This document shows, piece after piece, positions 26,640 through 34,583 of a stretch of 64,000 bases of DNA. The position numbers and the translations under genes are program-made. How positions within the stretch are numbered: the stretch's first letter is position 1; each line of letters starts with the position of its first letter. The notes beneath the pieces were generated by a model. It was not told where the DNA came from, searched no databases, and saw only the letters and a program-made list of their open reading frames with translations. Origin of the DNA: Hoeflea ulvae (GTDB lineage: Bacteria > Pseudomonadota > Alphaproteobacteria > Rhizobiales > Rhizobiaceae); contig NZ_JAOVZQ010000001.1 of NCBI RefSeq assembly GCF_026619435.1, positions 1,123,501 to 1,187,500 on the forward strand, written 5' to 3'.

Positions 26640-27898
26640 TCAGCCGTCGAATTCGGCGATATGCAATCCGCCACCGCTGAAATCAGTGAAATAGATCAGT
26701 CCGGACTTGTCCACGAACACATCCGTGGTGTTTATGACCAGCGGTCGGTCCGGACGGTGATCGACATGTTTGTAGGGCGCCTGCGGCACCACCGCGCCGA
26801 CTTCCTTGGGGGCGTAGGGATCCGATATGTCGTGAATCCGCAAGCCGCCATTTTGCCACGTCGAAAAGATCAGCGAGGAGCTGACAAAGCTGCCGGGGCG
26901 GTTTTCATGAATATTGTGCGGCCCGAAATGCCCGCCGACGTTTTTGTAATCCCGGTCTGACGGTTTCGGAAAGGTCGAGATCGACACCGGATTGGTCTTG
27001 TCGCGGATGTCGAACACCCAGATCGGCTTGTCGCCATCCTCTCCATTGTCGAGCACGGCCTCATCGGCAACGATGAGCAGATCCCGGTCGGGCAGGGGCA
27101 GGCAATTGTGGGTGCCGCCGCCAAAGGGGGCGCCCAGTTGCGGTGTGCCAGCATTTTCGGCGCCGCCCGGTCGGCCACATCGACCACCACGAGACAGCCG
27201 TCGCGCCAGCCGCAATAGGCGGTGTCGCCGTGTACGATCGGATGGTGCAGGCTGTAGCGGCCCTGGCTCAGCGGCCAGTCCGGGGTCTCGCCGGCGGCAA
27301 TGTTCATGCCGGGCAGCCAGAACTTGCCGACAATCTCGGGTCGGGTCGGGTCCGACATGTCGATGGTGACGAGGATGAAATCGGAAAATCCCTCGAGCTG
27401 CGCCGAGGCATAGGCCCAGCGCCCGCCGACATACCAGATCCGGTGCAGACCGACGCCATTGACCGGCATGAAGCCGATCTGCCGTGGATTGACGGGATCG
27501 CTCAGGTCGAACACCGCCATGCCGGCAGAGTAATCGCGCGCGCCGTGGCCGATTGCCTTGGAGATGTCGTGGGTGTCGGCCTTGTAGTAGTTCTTCTCGT
27601 CATCGCTCGCCGGTGTGGCGAAATGGTCCTCGCCATGGACCGCCAGCAGCAGATTGTCGTGAACCTGGAGATGCAGTGACCAGGTGTTGGGCGGTGCAGG
27701 GATGAAATTTACGGTGCAAGGGTTTGCCGGATCGCGCACGTCGATCACGCTGAACCCCTTGGAGAAGATATGGGCGACATAGGCATATCCGTCGCGGACC
27801 ATGATCTGGGTGCCGTCGGACCGGCCGCCCTGATCGGAGTGTCCGACGAGCCGCATGTTAAGCGCATGGGCTGGCGCGCGCAGGTCGTTGTTGGTCAT
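26640..27898 (-). pseudogene. LVIVD-repeat (beta-propeller-like) protein, split by one frameshift
   Basis: Two minus-strand frames (26870-27928 and 26640-27215) form one protein of about 419 aa when one base is added at a run of five G (27126-27130, plus strand). This restores NWAPPFGGGTHNCLPLPDRD. The start is best at the ATG at 27898, with AGGAAGAAGAG upstream. Repeats such as GFSVIDVRDPANP, GMAVFDLSDPVNP and GLRIHDISDPYAP mark LVIVD propeller blades. No signal peptide is obvious. It is encoded between lsrK and the divergent lsrR gene and would share their control; its function in AI-2 handling is unknown. Confidence 0.75.
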
Positions 27899-27955
27899 TG
27901 CTCTTCTTCCTGTAGAGTGTGGCACCATCTGGAACGCGATGGCCGGAGTGTTCGC

Positions 27956-27998
27956 TTTACACTTAGATCATTTGCTGTGACAATATACATATGAACAC
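27956..27998 (+). promoter_or_regulatory. Candidate lsrR promoter and LsrR operator
   Basis: TTTACA (27956-27961), 17 bases and GACAAT (27979-27984) make a plausible promoter for the lsrR-like gene. The 12-mer ACATATGAACAC (27987-27998) overlaps the expected start site. The same 12-mer occurs in reverse orientation in the promoter of the transporter operon (29236-29247), which argues for a shared regulator. Confidence 0.55.
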
Positions 27999-28175
27999 CT
28001 CGCGCTTCACTCGTCAAGCATTCCGCGCAGCCGCGCCAAATCCTGCGGGACCGTGCCTTCGGGCGCATGCGGCTGCTTCGGCGATTGAAATTTTACCTTT
28101 GCGAAGCGGTTGGGGTACTCATGGGCAGGAATCACAGGCACCAATGTCGCCGCCCGGCGCAAAAGAGGGGCATCA

Positions 28176-29108
28176 ATGAAAGAACGCGAAATCGCCACCT
28201 TGTCCGATGAGGACGCGCTTCTGGCGCGGGTTGCCTGGTATTATTATCATGACGGACTGACGCAGCAGGTGATCGGCGAAAAGCTTGGCCTGCCCCGGAT
28301 CAAGGTGTCGCGCCTGCTCGAAAATGGCCGGCGCACCGGCATGCTGGAGGTGCGGATCAACTCTGCCCTGCAGGGGTGCCTCGAGATCGAAAAGCGCATC
28401 CAGGACCGGTTCGGATTGAAGGAAGTACGGGTGATCCCGCATCTGGAGACCGAAGCCCTCAGCGACCGGCTCGGCCAGGCGGCGGCGCAGGTCCTGATGC
28501 ACAAGCTGCACGAGGGCGGGCTTCTCGCGGTCGGGTGGGGCGAAACCGTCGGCGCGGCGATAAACCGGCTGGGTCACCTGTTTCAGGACCGCAGCATCGA
28601 CCTTGTCGCTATGACCGGCGGGGTTCAGGCCTATGTCGACGGTCTCCGGCTGGCCGGAAACGACCGCAAGATGTTTCTCGTACCCGCGCCTCTGGTCGTC
28701 GAGGATCCGCAGGTGGCGCAAGCCATGCTGCGCGACACCGGCGTCCGCAGCACGCTCGACATGGCGCTGCGCGCCGACTACGCCCTGGTCGGCATCGGCG
28801 CGGTGGATGAAAAGGCCAGCGTTATCCGCCACGGCTATGTTCACCCTGCGGAAGTTCGTGCCATGCGGCGCGGTGGCGCGGTGGGCGACGTCCTGTGCCG
28901 CTTCATCGACAAGGACGGCCACGAGCTGGACTTTCCCCTGCATGACAGGGTTATCGGCCTGCCCCTGGAAAGCTATCGCGGCAATCCGCAGATGATCGCG
29001 GTTGCCGGCGGGCAGGACAAGATCCCGGCGATCCGGGCGGCCCTGCAGGGCGATTTCATCGACATTTTCGTCACCGATGAAGAAACCGCCAACACCCTGA
29101 TGCAATAG
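28176..29108 (+). CDS. lsrR: SorC-family transcriptional regulator, LsrR-like
   Basis: I use the ATG at 28176, 5 bases behind AGAGGGG, which gives 310 aa (E. coli LsrR is about 317 aa). The N-terminal helix-turn-helix is YYHDGLTQQVIGEKLGL followed by KVSRLLENGRRTG. The rest is the sugar-binding domain of the SorC family (VGWGETVGAAINRL, ALVGIGAVDE, GDVLCRFIDKDG). LsrR represses the AI-2 uptake genes and releases DNA when it binds phospho-AI-2 made by LsrK. It lies between lsrK/LVIVD and the transporter operon, with candidate operators on both sides. Confidence 0.85.
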   Translation: MKEREIATLSDEDALLARVAWYYYHDGLTQQVIGEKLGLPRIKVSRLLENGRRTGMLEVRINSALQGCLEIEKRIQDRFGLKEVRVIPHLETEALSDRLGQAAAQVLMHKLHEGGLLAVGWGETVGAAINRLGHLFQDRSIDLVAMTGGVQAYVDGLRLAGNDRKMFLVPAPLVVEDPQVAQAMLRDTGVRSTLDMALRADYALVGIGAVDEKASVIRHGYVHPAEVRAMRRGGAVGDVLCRFIDKDGHELDFPLHDRVIGLPLESYRGNPQMIAVAGGQDKIPAIRAALQGDFIDIFVTDEETANTLMQ

Positions 29109-29214
29109 ACGTTCCTCGCTCTATCAGTCGATTCCGGCCTCGCTGGCGCCGCGGCGGCTCTCGCTGCGGTGGCGAAGCCTGCGCAAAAACGAGCCTGCCC
29201 GGTGAAAGAATGCC

Positions 29215-29249
29215 TTGACAGATTCACGGAACAATGTGTTCATATGTTC
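29215..29249 (+). promoter_or_regulatory. Promoter and LsrR-type operator of the AI-2 transporter operon
   Basis: A consensus -35 TTGACA is at 29215-29220. In the spacer is a perfect dyad GAACA-ATG-TGTTC (29229-29241), followed by ATATGTTC, a second half-site (29242-29249). The stretch 29236-29247 is the exact reverse complement of the 12-mer at 27987-27998. No strong -10 is seen. A repressor bound here would block RNA polymerase. Confidence 0.55.
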
Positions 29250-29290
29250 GGACGAGGAATAAATGATCTTACTGACTGCGGGAGAATGTT

Positions 29291-30322
29291 TTGAGTTTGG
29301 TACAGGAAAATCGGGAGGACCCCGCCAAACGGCTTCGTGCCGAGCTTGAGGTCGCGGACTGGCGCAACAGCCTGCCGCCGCTCTTCGGACCGACCAAGGT
29401 GCCGCTGTCCGCACCTGCGGTCATGCTGCTGATCATCGCCATCGTCATGGGGTTTGCCGCACCGTCGTTCTTTTCGCTCGGCAATCTGCGCGCCATCTCG
29501 ATCGATGCCTCGCTGATCATGCTGCTTGCCGTCGGGATGACGGCAGTAATCACCGCGCGGGGGATCGACCTGTCGATCGGGGCGATCCTGACATTGTCCA
29601 GTGTCGCCTTTGCCGCCGCGCTCAAGGATTTCGGCCTGCCTTTGTGGCTGTCGGTCCTCATCGGTTTCGCCACCGGCGGGCTGTGCGGTCTGGTCAACGG
29701 CATCCTGATCACCAAGCTCAAGATGCCCGACTTCATCGTCACGCTTTCCACCGAGCTGATTTTCCGCGGCCTGGCGCTGGTCTATGCCGGTGGCGGCGTG
29801 TTCTTCGCCTTTCCCGAGGCGATCACGTGGCTCGGCCGCGGGCGTCTTCTGGGCATTCCGGTGCCGCTGGTGATCGGCCTGACCGTTGTCATCATCGCCC
29901 ATTTCATCTTTGCCTATCACAAGGTCGGCGCCCGGCTTCATGCCGTCGGCGGCAATCCGACCGCGGCCAAGCGGCTGGGGATCAGCGTCCTGCACTACCG
30001 CATCGGCGTCTATGTCTTCATGGGCCTGATCGCGGCACTGGGCGGCATCATGTTGACCGGCCGTCTCGACGCCGTCGTGGCATCGGGCGCAGTCACCATC
30101 CTGCTCAACACCATTGCGGCGGTCATCGTCGGCGGCACCAACCTGTTTGGCGGCCGTGGCTCGATCGTCGGCACCCTGCTGGGAGCATGGCTGCTGGCGA
30201 CCATCGTCAACGCCGTCGTGATCCTCGGCTTCGAGGCTTTCTGGCAGCACGTCGCTGCCGGCGCCGTGATCCTGATCACCATCGGCCTTTATTCGCGCCG
30301 CAATACGAGGACCGAAGAATAG
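29291..30322 (+). CDS. ABC transporter permease, RbsC/LsrC-like
   Basis: This 343-aa membrane protein starts at TTG (29291) behind GGGAGA; the nearby ATG at 29286 runs into a stop at once. It has about nine hydrophobic segments and the RbsC-type motif GRLDAVVASGAVTILLNTIAAV in its second half. LsrC and LsrD of E. coli are two such permeases; here there is only one, so a homodimer is implied. It is the first gene of the AI-2 transporter operon and passes substrate from the LuxP-like receptor into the cytoplasm. Confidence 0.88.
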   Translation: MSLVQENREDPAKRLRAELEVADWRNSLPPLFGPTKVPLSAPAVMLLIIAIVMGFAAPSFFSLGNLRAISIDASLIMLLAVGMTAVITARGIDLSIGAILTLSSVAFAAALKDFGLPLWLSVLIGFATGGLCGLVNGILITKLKMPDFIVTLSTELIFRGLALVYAGGGVFFAFPEAITWLGRGRLLGIPVPLVIGLTVVIIAHFIFAYHKVGARLHAVGGNPTAAKRLGISVLHYRIGVYVFMGLIAALGGIMLTGRLDAVVASGAVTILLNTIAAVIVGGTNLFGGRGSIVGTLLGAWLLATIVNAVVILGFEAFWQHVAAGAVILITIGLYSRRNTRTEE

Positions 30323-30354
30323 TCGAACGCATAACCAAAGGGAGGAAGACCAAG

Positions 30355-31491
30355 ATGAAGACCATATCCATGAGGACCGCATTGATGACGGGCGCCGCGC
30401 TGCTTGCGATGTCGCTGCCGCTGGCCGCACAGGAGGTGCCGGCCGGTGCACAGGAGCGGGGATATCTGCTGCTGCCCGAACTGCACGAGATGATGCCTGA
30501 AGAACGCACCAAGATGGAAGCCTTCATGCAGCGGGTGCAGGCCGATACAGTCAAGAGCACCAAGACCTATGACGAGCCGCTGAAGATCGCGATGATGTTC
30601 CCGAGCCTCGAGACATCGGACGCCTGGGCGCGCCTGAACATCTCGACCCGGGCGCGGCTGGAGGAAATGGGAATTCCGTTTGAAGTGACGGAATTCATGA
30701 TCCGTCCTGACGAGCATGACCGCCAGGGCGTGCAGGTCGAGCAGGTTCTGGGTGGCGATTTCGATTATGTCGTCATCGGACCGTCGGAATACCAGGTGCA
30801 GAAATCCAACATCACGCGTCTTGCCGAGGCCATGCCGACGCTGGTGATGAATGTGGTGAACCCCTTTGTCGACACGCTCGGCACCGACAAGCAGCCGCTC
30901 ACCCATGTCGGCTTCGACCACACCATCGGCGCAGAGGCTTTGTGCCGCTGGGTAATTGGTGAAACCGGCGGTGAAGGCACCTTCGCGCTGGTGCGCTATA
31001 TTCCCGGCCTGATCGACAGCCAGCGCTCCGACCACTTCGCCGAATGCGTCACCGCCAATTCCAACATGACGCTGGTCGACGAATTCGAGGCCAATGGCGA
31101 CCGCGAACTCGCCTTCAGCGGTGGTCAGGCGCTGCTCAGCCGCCACCCCGACATCACCATGCTGCATGCTGGCAACACGGCGGTGGCGCTCGGCGTTCTC
31201 TCGGCCGCGGCCGAACGCGGCAAGCTTGACGATGTCATCATCAATGGCTGGGGCGGCGGTGCCGACGAGTTGAAGTCGATCAAGGAAGGTGGCCTGAAGG
31301 TCACGGCCTTCCGCGTCAATGACGACTGGGGCGTTTCGGTGGCGGAAGCCATTCGCGCTCATGCCGAGGGCGACGACGTGCCCGTGGTGCTGGCCGCGAC
31401 TATCAAGCCGATCGACTACTCCATGACCGCCGAGCAGATCGACGCCGAGACGGATTACGCCTTCCGTTATTCGGGACAGCTCGACCGCTAG
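30355..31491 (+). CDS. LuxP-like autoinducer-2 binding protein of an ABC importer
   Basis: The start is the ATG at 30355 behind GGGAGGAAGA, giving 378 aa with a signal peptide that would be cut near residue 25. The fold is the periplasmic sugar-binding type, but the residues point to Vibrio LuxP rather than LsrB. S88, W91, N166, R224, T275, W299 and R320 stand where LuxP (numbering from memory) has S79, W82, N159, R215, T266, W289 and R310, which hold the borate form of AI-2. E86 replaces Q77. The segments VIINGWGGGADEL and FRVNDDWGVSVAEAI are also LuxP-like. It would capture AI-2 in the periplasm and hand it to the adjacent permease. A ribose-type ligand is the alternative. Confidence 0.8.
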   Translation: MKTISMRTALMTGAALLAMSLPLAAQEVPAGAQERGYLLLPELHEMMPEERTKMEAFMQRVQADTVKSTKTYDEPLKIAMMFPSLETSDAWARLNISTRARLEEMGIPFEVTEFMIRPDEHDRQGVQVEQVLGGDFDYVVIGPSEYQVQKSNITRLAEAMPTLVMNVVNPFVDTLGTDKQPLTHVGFDHTIGAEALCRWVIGETGGEGTFALVRYIPGLIDSQRSDHFAECVTANSNMTLVDEFEANGDRELAFSGGQALLSRHPDITMLHAGNTAVALGVLSAAAERGKLDDVIINGWGGGADELKSIKEGGLKVTAFRVNDDWGVSVAEAIRAHAEGDDVPVVLAATIKPIDYSMTAEQIDAETDYAFRYSGQLDR

Positions 31492-31575
31492 GTCCCGCAC
31501 TCACCGACACGACGCAGGGGCCGGAGCCGGTCCCTGCGTTCCAAGACATACAAGTTGCAATCTGGAAGACATGAC

Positions 31576-32301
31576 ATGAGCGTAGTCCTTCGCGGAATTT
31601 CCAAACACTACGGCGCGGTCACGGCAATCGAGGGCATCGACCTGACCGTGGAAGCGGGCGAGGTGGTCGGTTTGCTCGGTGACAACGGTGCCGGAAAGTC
31701 GACGCTGATGAAGGTGCTCGCCGGTGCGGTGACACCCGACGCCGGCACCATCGAGGTGGACGGCCAGGTCCATCAGTTCCGCAATTCCTCGGAAGCCAGC
31801 GATGCAGGCATCGCCATGCTCTACCAGGATCTGGCGCTGTTTGACGAGATGCCGGTGGTGCACAACATCTTTCTCGGGCGCGAAATGACCAACGCCCTCG
31901 GCTTTCTCAGATATGGCGCCATGCGCAAGCGTGCGCAGGAGATCGTCAACGGATTTTCGGTACGGCCCTTCGATGTGCGCACGCCTTCGGGACATCTCTC
32001 CGGCGGGCAGCGGCAGGTGTCCGCGCTGGCCCGCACCACGGCCTTCGGCAGCCGCTACATCATTCTCGATGAGCCCACATCCGCACTCAGCCCCAGTGCC
32101 CGCGACGAGGTCCTGACCATCGTGCGCGAACTGGCCGACAGCGGCATCGGCATCATCATGGTCAGTCACGATCTCGGCCATGTCCGCAAGGTCTGCGACC
32201 GGGTGGCGATCCTGCATCTGGGCACCATGGCCGGCGTGCGCGACATGGCCACCACCACCCAGGACGAAATCATCACGCTCATTGTTCAGGGACACGCCTG
32301 A
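31576..32301 (+). CDS. ABC transporter ATP-binding protein, single-cassette (FrcA-like)
   Basis: I use the ATG at 31576 (241 aa). Walker A is GDNGAGKST, the Q-loop region is AMLYQDLALFD, the signature is LSGGQRQ and Walker B is YIILDEPTSAL. Sugar ATPases such as RbsA and LsrA have two cassettes in about 500 aa; this one has a single cassette, so it must work as a homodimer as in the FrcA type. It powers the import of AI-2 bound by the LuxP-like protein encoded 84 bp upstream. Confidence 0.88.
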   Translation: MSVVLRGISKHYGAVTAIEGIDLTVEAGEVVGLLGDNGAGKSTLMKVLAGAVTPDAGTIEVDGQVHQFRNSSEASDAGIAMLYQDLALFDEMPVVHNIFLGREMTNALGFLRYGAMRKRAQEIVNGFSVRPFDVRTPSGHLSGGQRQVSALARTTAFGSRYIILDEPTSALSPSARDEVLTIVRELADSGIGIIMVSHDLGHVRKVCDRVAILHLGTMAGVRDMATTTQDEIITLIVQGHA

Positions 32302-32333
32302 ACCAACTCCCGAAAATCTCAAAAGGAAATGAC

Positions 32334-32825
32334 ATGCGACGCAAGGGTGTACTCAACGTAAAGCTTGGCAAGGCGATATCCGAAATGGGCCATGACGACA
32401 TCATGATGGTCGTCGATGCCGGCTATCCCATGGCCTATGAGGACCGGGTGATCGACCTGGCGCTGTGCCCGGGCATTCCGGATCTTCTGACGGTGCTGCG
32501 CGCCATCCGTCAGGATATGTGGGTCGAGGCCTATCACATGATTGACGATGCCAAGGCCAACAATCCCAACGCCTGGAACGGCGTCGCCGAAGTCTTCCCC
32601 GACGCCAAGGGCGGCGTCAAGCCGAACGAATGGTTCCACGAAGACGGCTACCGCAATGCCAAGTTCATCGTCCGCACCGGTGCCTGGATGCCCTGGGGCA
32701 ATGTCGCGCTGGTCTCCGGCATTCCGGTCCGCGAATGGTTCGACAACACCGGCGCCGACGTTCCAGACAGCTGGACCGAACGCCACGCACTCAATGTCAA
32801 GCACGGCCAGACCGGGGTGGAGTGA
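32334..32825 (+). CDS. RbsD/FucU-family mutarotase-like protein
   Basis: The 163-aa product matches RbsD/FucU proteins: RKGVLNVKLGKAISEMGHDD with the catalytic histidine position, then VVDAGYPM, and a C-terminal RTGAWMPWGNVALVSGIPV. The family interconverts ring forms of sugars such as ribose and fucose. E. coli lsr operons have no such gene. Open and cyclic forms of DPD or its phosphate interconvert, so a mutarotase would be sensible here, but that is inference. It stands between the ATPase and lsrG genes and is 7 bp from lsrG. Confidence 0.85.
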   Translation: MRRKGVLNVKLGKAISEMGHDDIMMVVDAGYPMAYEDRVIDLALCPGIPDLLTVLRAIRQDMWVEAYHMIDDAKANNPNAWNGVAEVFPDAKGGVKPNEWFHEDGYRNAKFIVRTGAWMPWGNVALVSGIPVREWFDNTGADVPDSWTERHALNVKHGQTGVE

Positions 32826-32832
32826 CGCAGAC

Positions 32833-33150
32833 ATGCTGGTTCAACTTGTTCATATTCAGGTAAAGCCGGACCGCATCGGGGATTTCCTCGATGCCTTCCG
32901 GATCAATTACGAAGGCACGACGAAGGAGCCGGGAAACCTGCGCTTCGACGTGTTGCAGGATCCCGATGATGCGACGCGTTTCTCGATCTACGAGGTCTTC
33001 GTCGATGAAGCCGCAGTCGATGCGCACCGCAACACCGAGCATTATGCAAAAACCGTGGCCCTGCTCGACGACATCATGACCGGGCCGCGCTCGAAGGATT
33101 TCTACAAGATGATGATGTCGGATCTGACCGATGCAAGGGTGAACCCGTGA
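32833..33150 (+). CDS. lsrG: Phospho-AI-2 isomerase/degradation protein LsrG (ABM domain)
   Basis: The ATG at 32833 gives 105 aa. The protein matches LsrG closely: VHIQVKPDRIGDFLDAFR, GNLRFDVLQDPDD, FSIYEVFVDEAAV, and the ending MTGPR. It is one antibiotic-biosynthesis monooxygenase (ABM) domain. LsrG converts phospho-DPD to 3-hydroxy-2,4-pentanedione 5-phosphate, which removes the LsrR inducer. It overlaps the next gene (aldolase) by 4 bp, GTGA at 33147-33150, so the two are translationally coupled, which suggests consecutive steps. Confidence 0.92.
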   Translation: MLVQLVHIQVKPDRIGDFLDAFRINYEGTTKEPGNLRFDVLQDPDDATRFSIYEVFVDEAAVDAHRNTEHYAKTVALLDDIMTGPRSKDFYKMMMSDLTDARVNP

Positions 33151-34400
33151 CCGTCAGCCTGACACAAAACCGCTGGAGCGACGCCGAGGCCGCCCGTTGG
33201 CAGCAGGATGCCGGCGAAGATCCGGCTGACCGCGATCTTGCGCTGCGCATCTATACGTCGCGGCTGATCGGCGGTGATCCTGACCTGGTGCTGCACGGGG
33301 GTGGCAACACCTCGGTCAAGACCGTGCGCGGCGCCGATGACGAGGTGATGCACGTCAAGGGCAGCGGCTGGGATCTGGAGACGATCGAGGCGCCGGGGCT
33401 TCCGGCGCTTCACCTGGAGGCAATCCGCACCGGGGGCAGGGCACAGGTGCTCAGCGACCCGCAGATGGTCGCGCTGCTGCGTGAAAACCTGCTGGATCCG
33501 AAGGCGCCCAATCCATCGCTGGAAACCCTGCTGCACGCATTCCTTCCGGCAAAATTCGTCGACCATTCCCATGCCACGGCGGTTCTGGTTCTGGTCAATC
33601 AACCTGATGCCGATGCGATCTGCCGTACCATCTATGGCGATCGGCTGGCCGTGGTGCCCTATGTGATGCCGGGTTACGACCTGTCGATTGCGGCAGCCGA
33701 AATCGCCGAGGTCAATCCCGGTTGCGAGGGGCTGTGGCTGGTCAATCACGGGATCTTCACCTTCGGCGAGACCGCGCGGCAGTCCTATGACCGGATGATC
33801 GAATTCGTCAATATGGCCGAACGTCATCTCGCCAGCCGCGGCGTCACCATCCTGCCGACGGACGAGCATCCGCAGCAGGCGCCGTTCATCGAGCTTCTGA
33901 AACAGCGGCTGCAGGCAGCCGGTCCGGTCTTTGCCGATAAAATCGCCCTGGACGCCCGCGCCGGGCCGTCAATCAGTGCCTTCCTGGCTCACCCTGATCT
34001 CGCCGACCTCGCCACGCGCGGCACCGTCACGCCGGATCATGTCATCCGCGTCAAACCCTTTCCGCTCTTGCTGAAAGGCACCGAGAGCGCCACGCAAATC
34101 GACCAGGCCCTGACGGATTACGGCACGCGCTACGAGGCCTATTTTCATGCAGGTGCTGCAGAGGCAAAGGAGCCCAAGGTCATGCTTGATTGCCTGCCGC
34201 GGGTCGCCCAGATAGAAAACACCGGCATGGTCGGAATTGGCAAGACTGCCGCAGAGGCTAAGATCGTCGCCGATCTGACATCGCAGTCAATGCGCGTCAT
34301 GCTCGCAGCCGAAGCCTATGGCCGCTTTACGCCCTTGAAGCCGGGGCAATTGTTCGAGATGGAATACTGGTCGCTGGAACAGGCCAAACTGGCGAAATAG
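33147..34400 (+). CDS. Class II aldolase, stand-alone RhaD-like domain
   Basis: This 417-aa protein resembles the aldolase half of the bifunctional rhamnulose-1-phosphate aldolase/short-chain dehydrogenase proteins. It has HGGGNTSVK (50-58), SLETLLHAF with E126 and H130, zinc histidines H140 and H142 in DHSHAT, and VNHG with H201. It ends at FEMEYWSLEQAKL, the usual hinge, without the dehydrogenase domain. The start GTG overlaps the end of lsrG. No lsrF thiolase is seen, so this enzyme may break down the LsrG product, perhaps releasing dihydroxyacetone phosphate. That role is a hypothesis. Confidence 0.82.
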   Translation: MTVSLTQNRWSDAEAARWQQDAGEDPADRDLALRIYTSRLIGGDPDLVLHGGGNTSVKTVRGADDEVMHVKGSGWDLETIEAPGLPALHLEAIRTGGRAQVLSDPQMVALLRENLLDPKAPNPSLETLLHAFLPAKFVDHSHATAVLVLVNQPDADAICRTIYGDRLAVVPYVMPGYDLSIAAAEIAEVNPGCEGLWLVNHGIFTFGETARQSYDRMIEFVNMAERHLASRGVTILPTDEHPQQAPFIELLKQRLQAAGPVFADKIALDARAGPSISAFLAHPDLADLATRGTVTPDHVIRVKPFPLLLKGTESATQIDQALTDYGTRYEAYFHAGAAEAKEPKVMLDCLPRVAQIENTGMVGIGKTAAEAKIVADLTSQSMRVMLAAEAYGRFTPLKPGQLFEMEYWSLEQAKLAK

Positions 34401-34403
34401 GAA

Positions 34404-34424
34404 AGGCCGGTCAATGACCGGCCT
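34404..34424 (+). terminator. Hairpin directly after the aldolase gene
   Basis: AGGCCGGT (34404-34411) pairs with ACCGGCCT (34417-34424) around a 5-base loop, 3 bases after the stop codon at 34398-34400. It probably ends the AI-2 operon; no T run follows. It can also serve the convergent gene. Confidence 0.6.
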
Positions 34425-34583
34425 CGATGCCTCACCCTGCGCGTACATCCGGCGTCAGGGGAAGCGTTGTTCCTGATATGGGGGCTGGCCCGGACAATAC
34501 AAGGCCGCAGCGGGGAATTTCAGCCGGCTGGCTGCCAGCTTGCATGGTCAGTGGCCCATATGATGCACACATCCGAACCGGTA

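Noticed and set aside
30355..31491. Call as LsrB or plain ribose-binding protein
   Set aside because: The aligned ligand positions and the GWGGG and FRVNDD segments follow LuxP; LsrB motifs were not found. The ribose alternative is kept only as a caveat.
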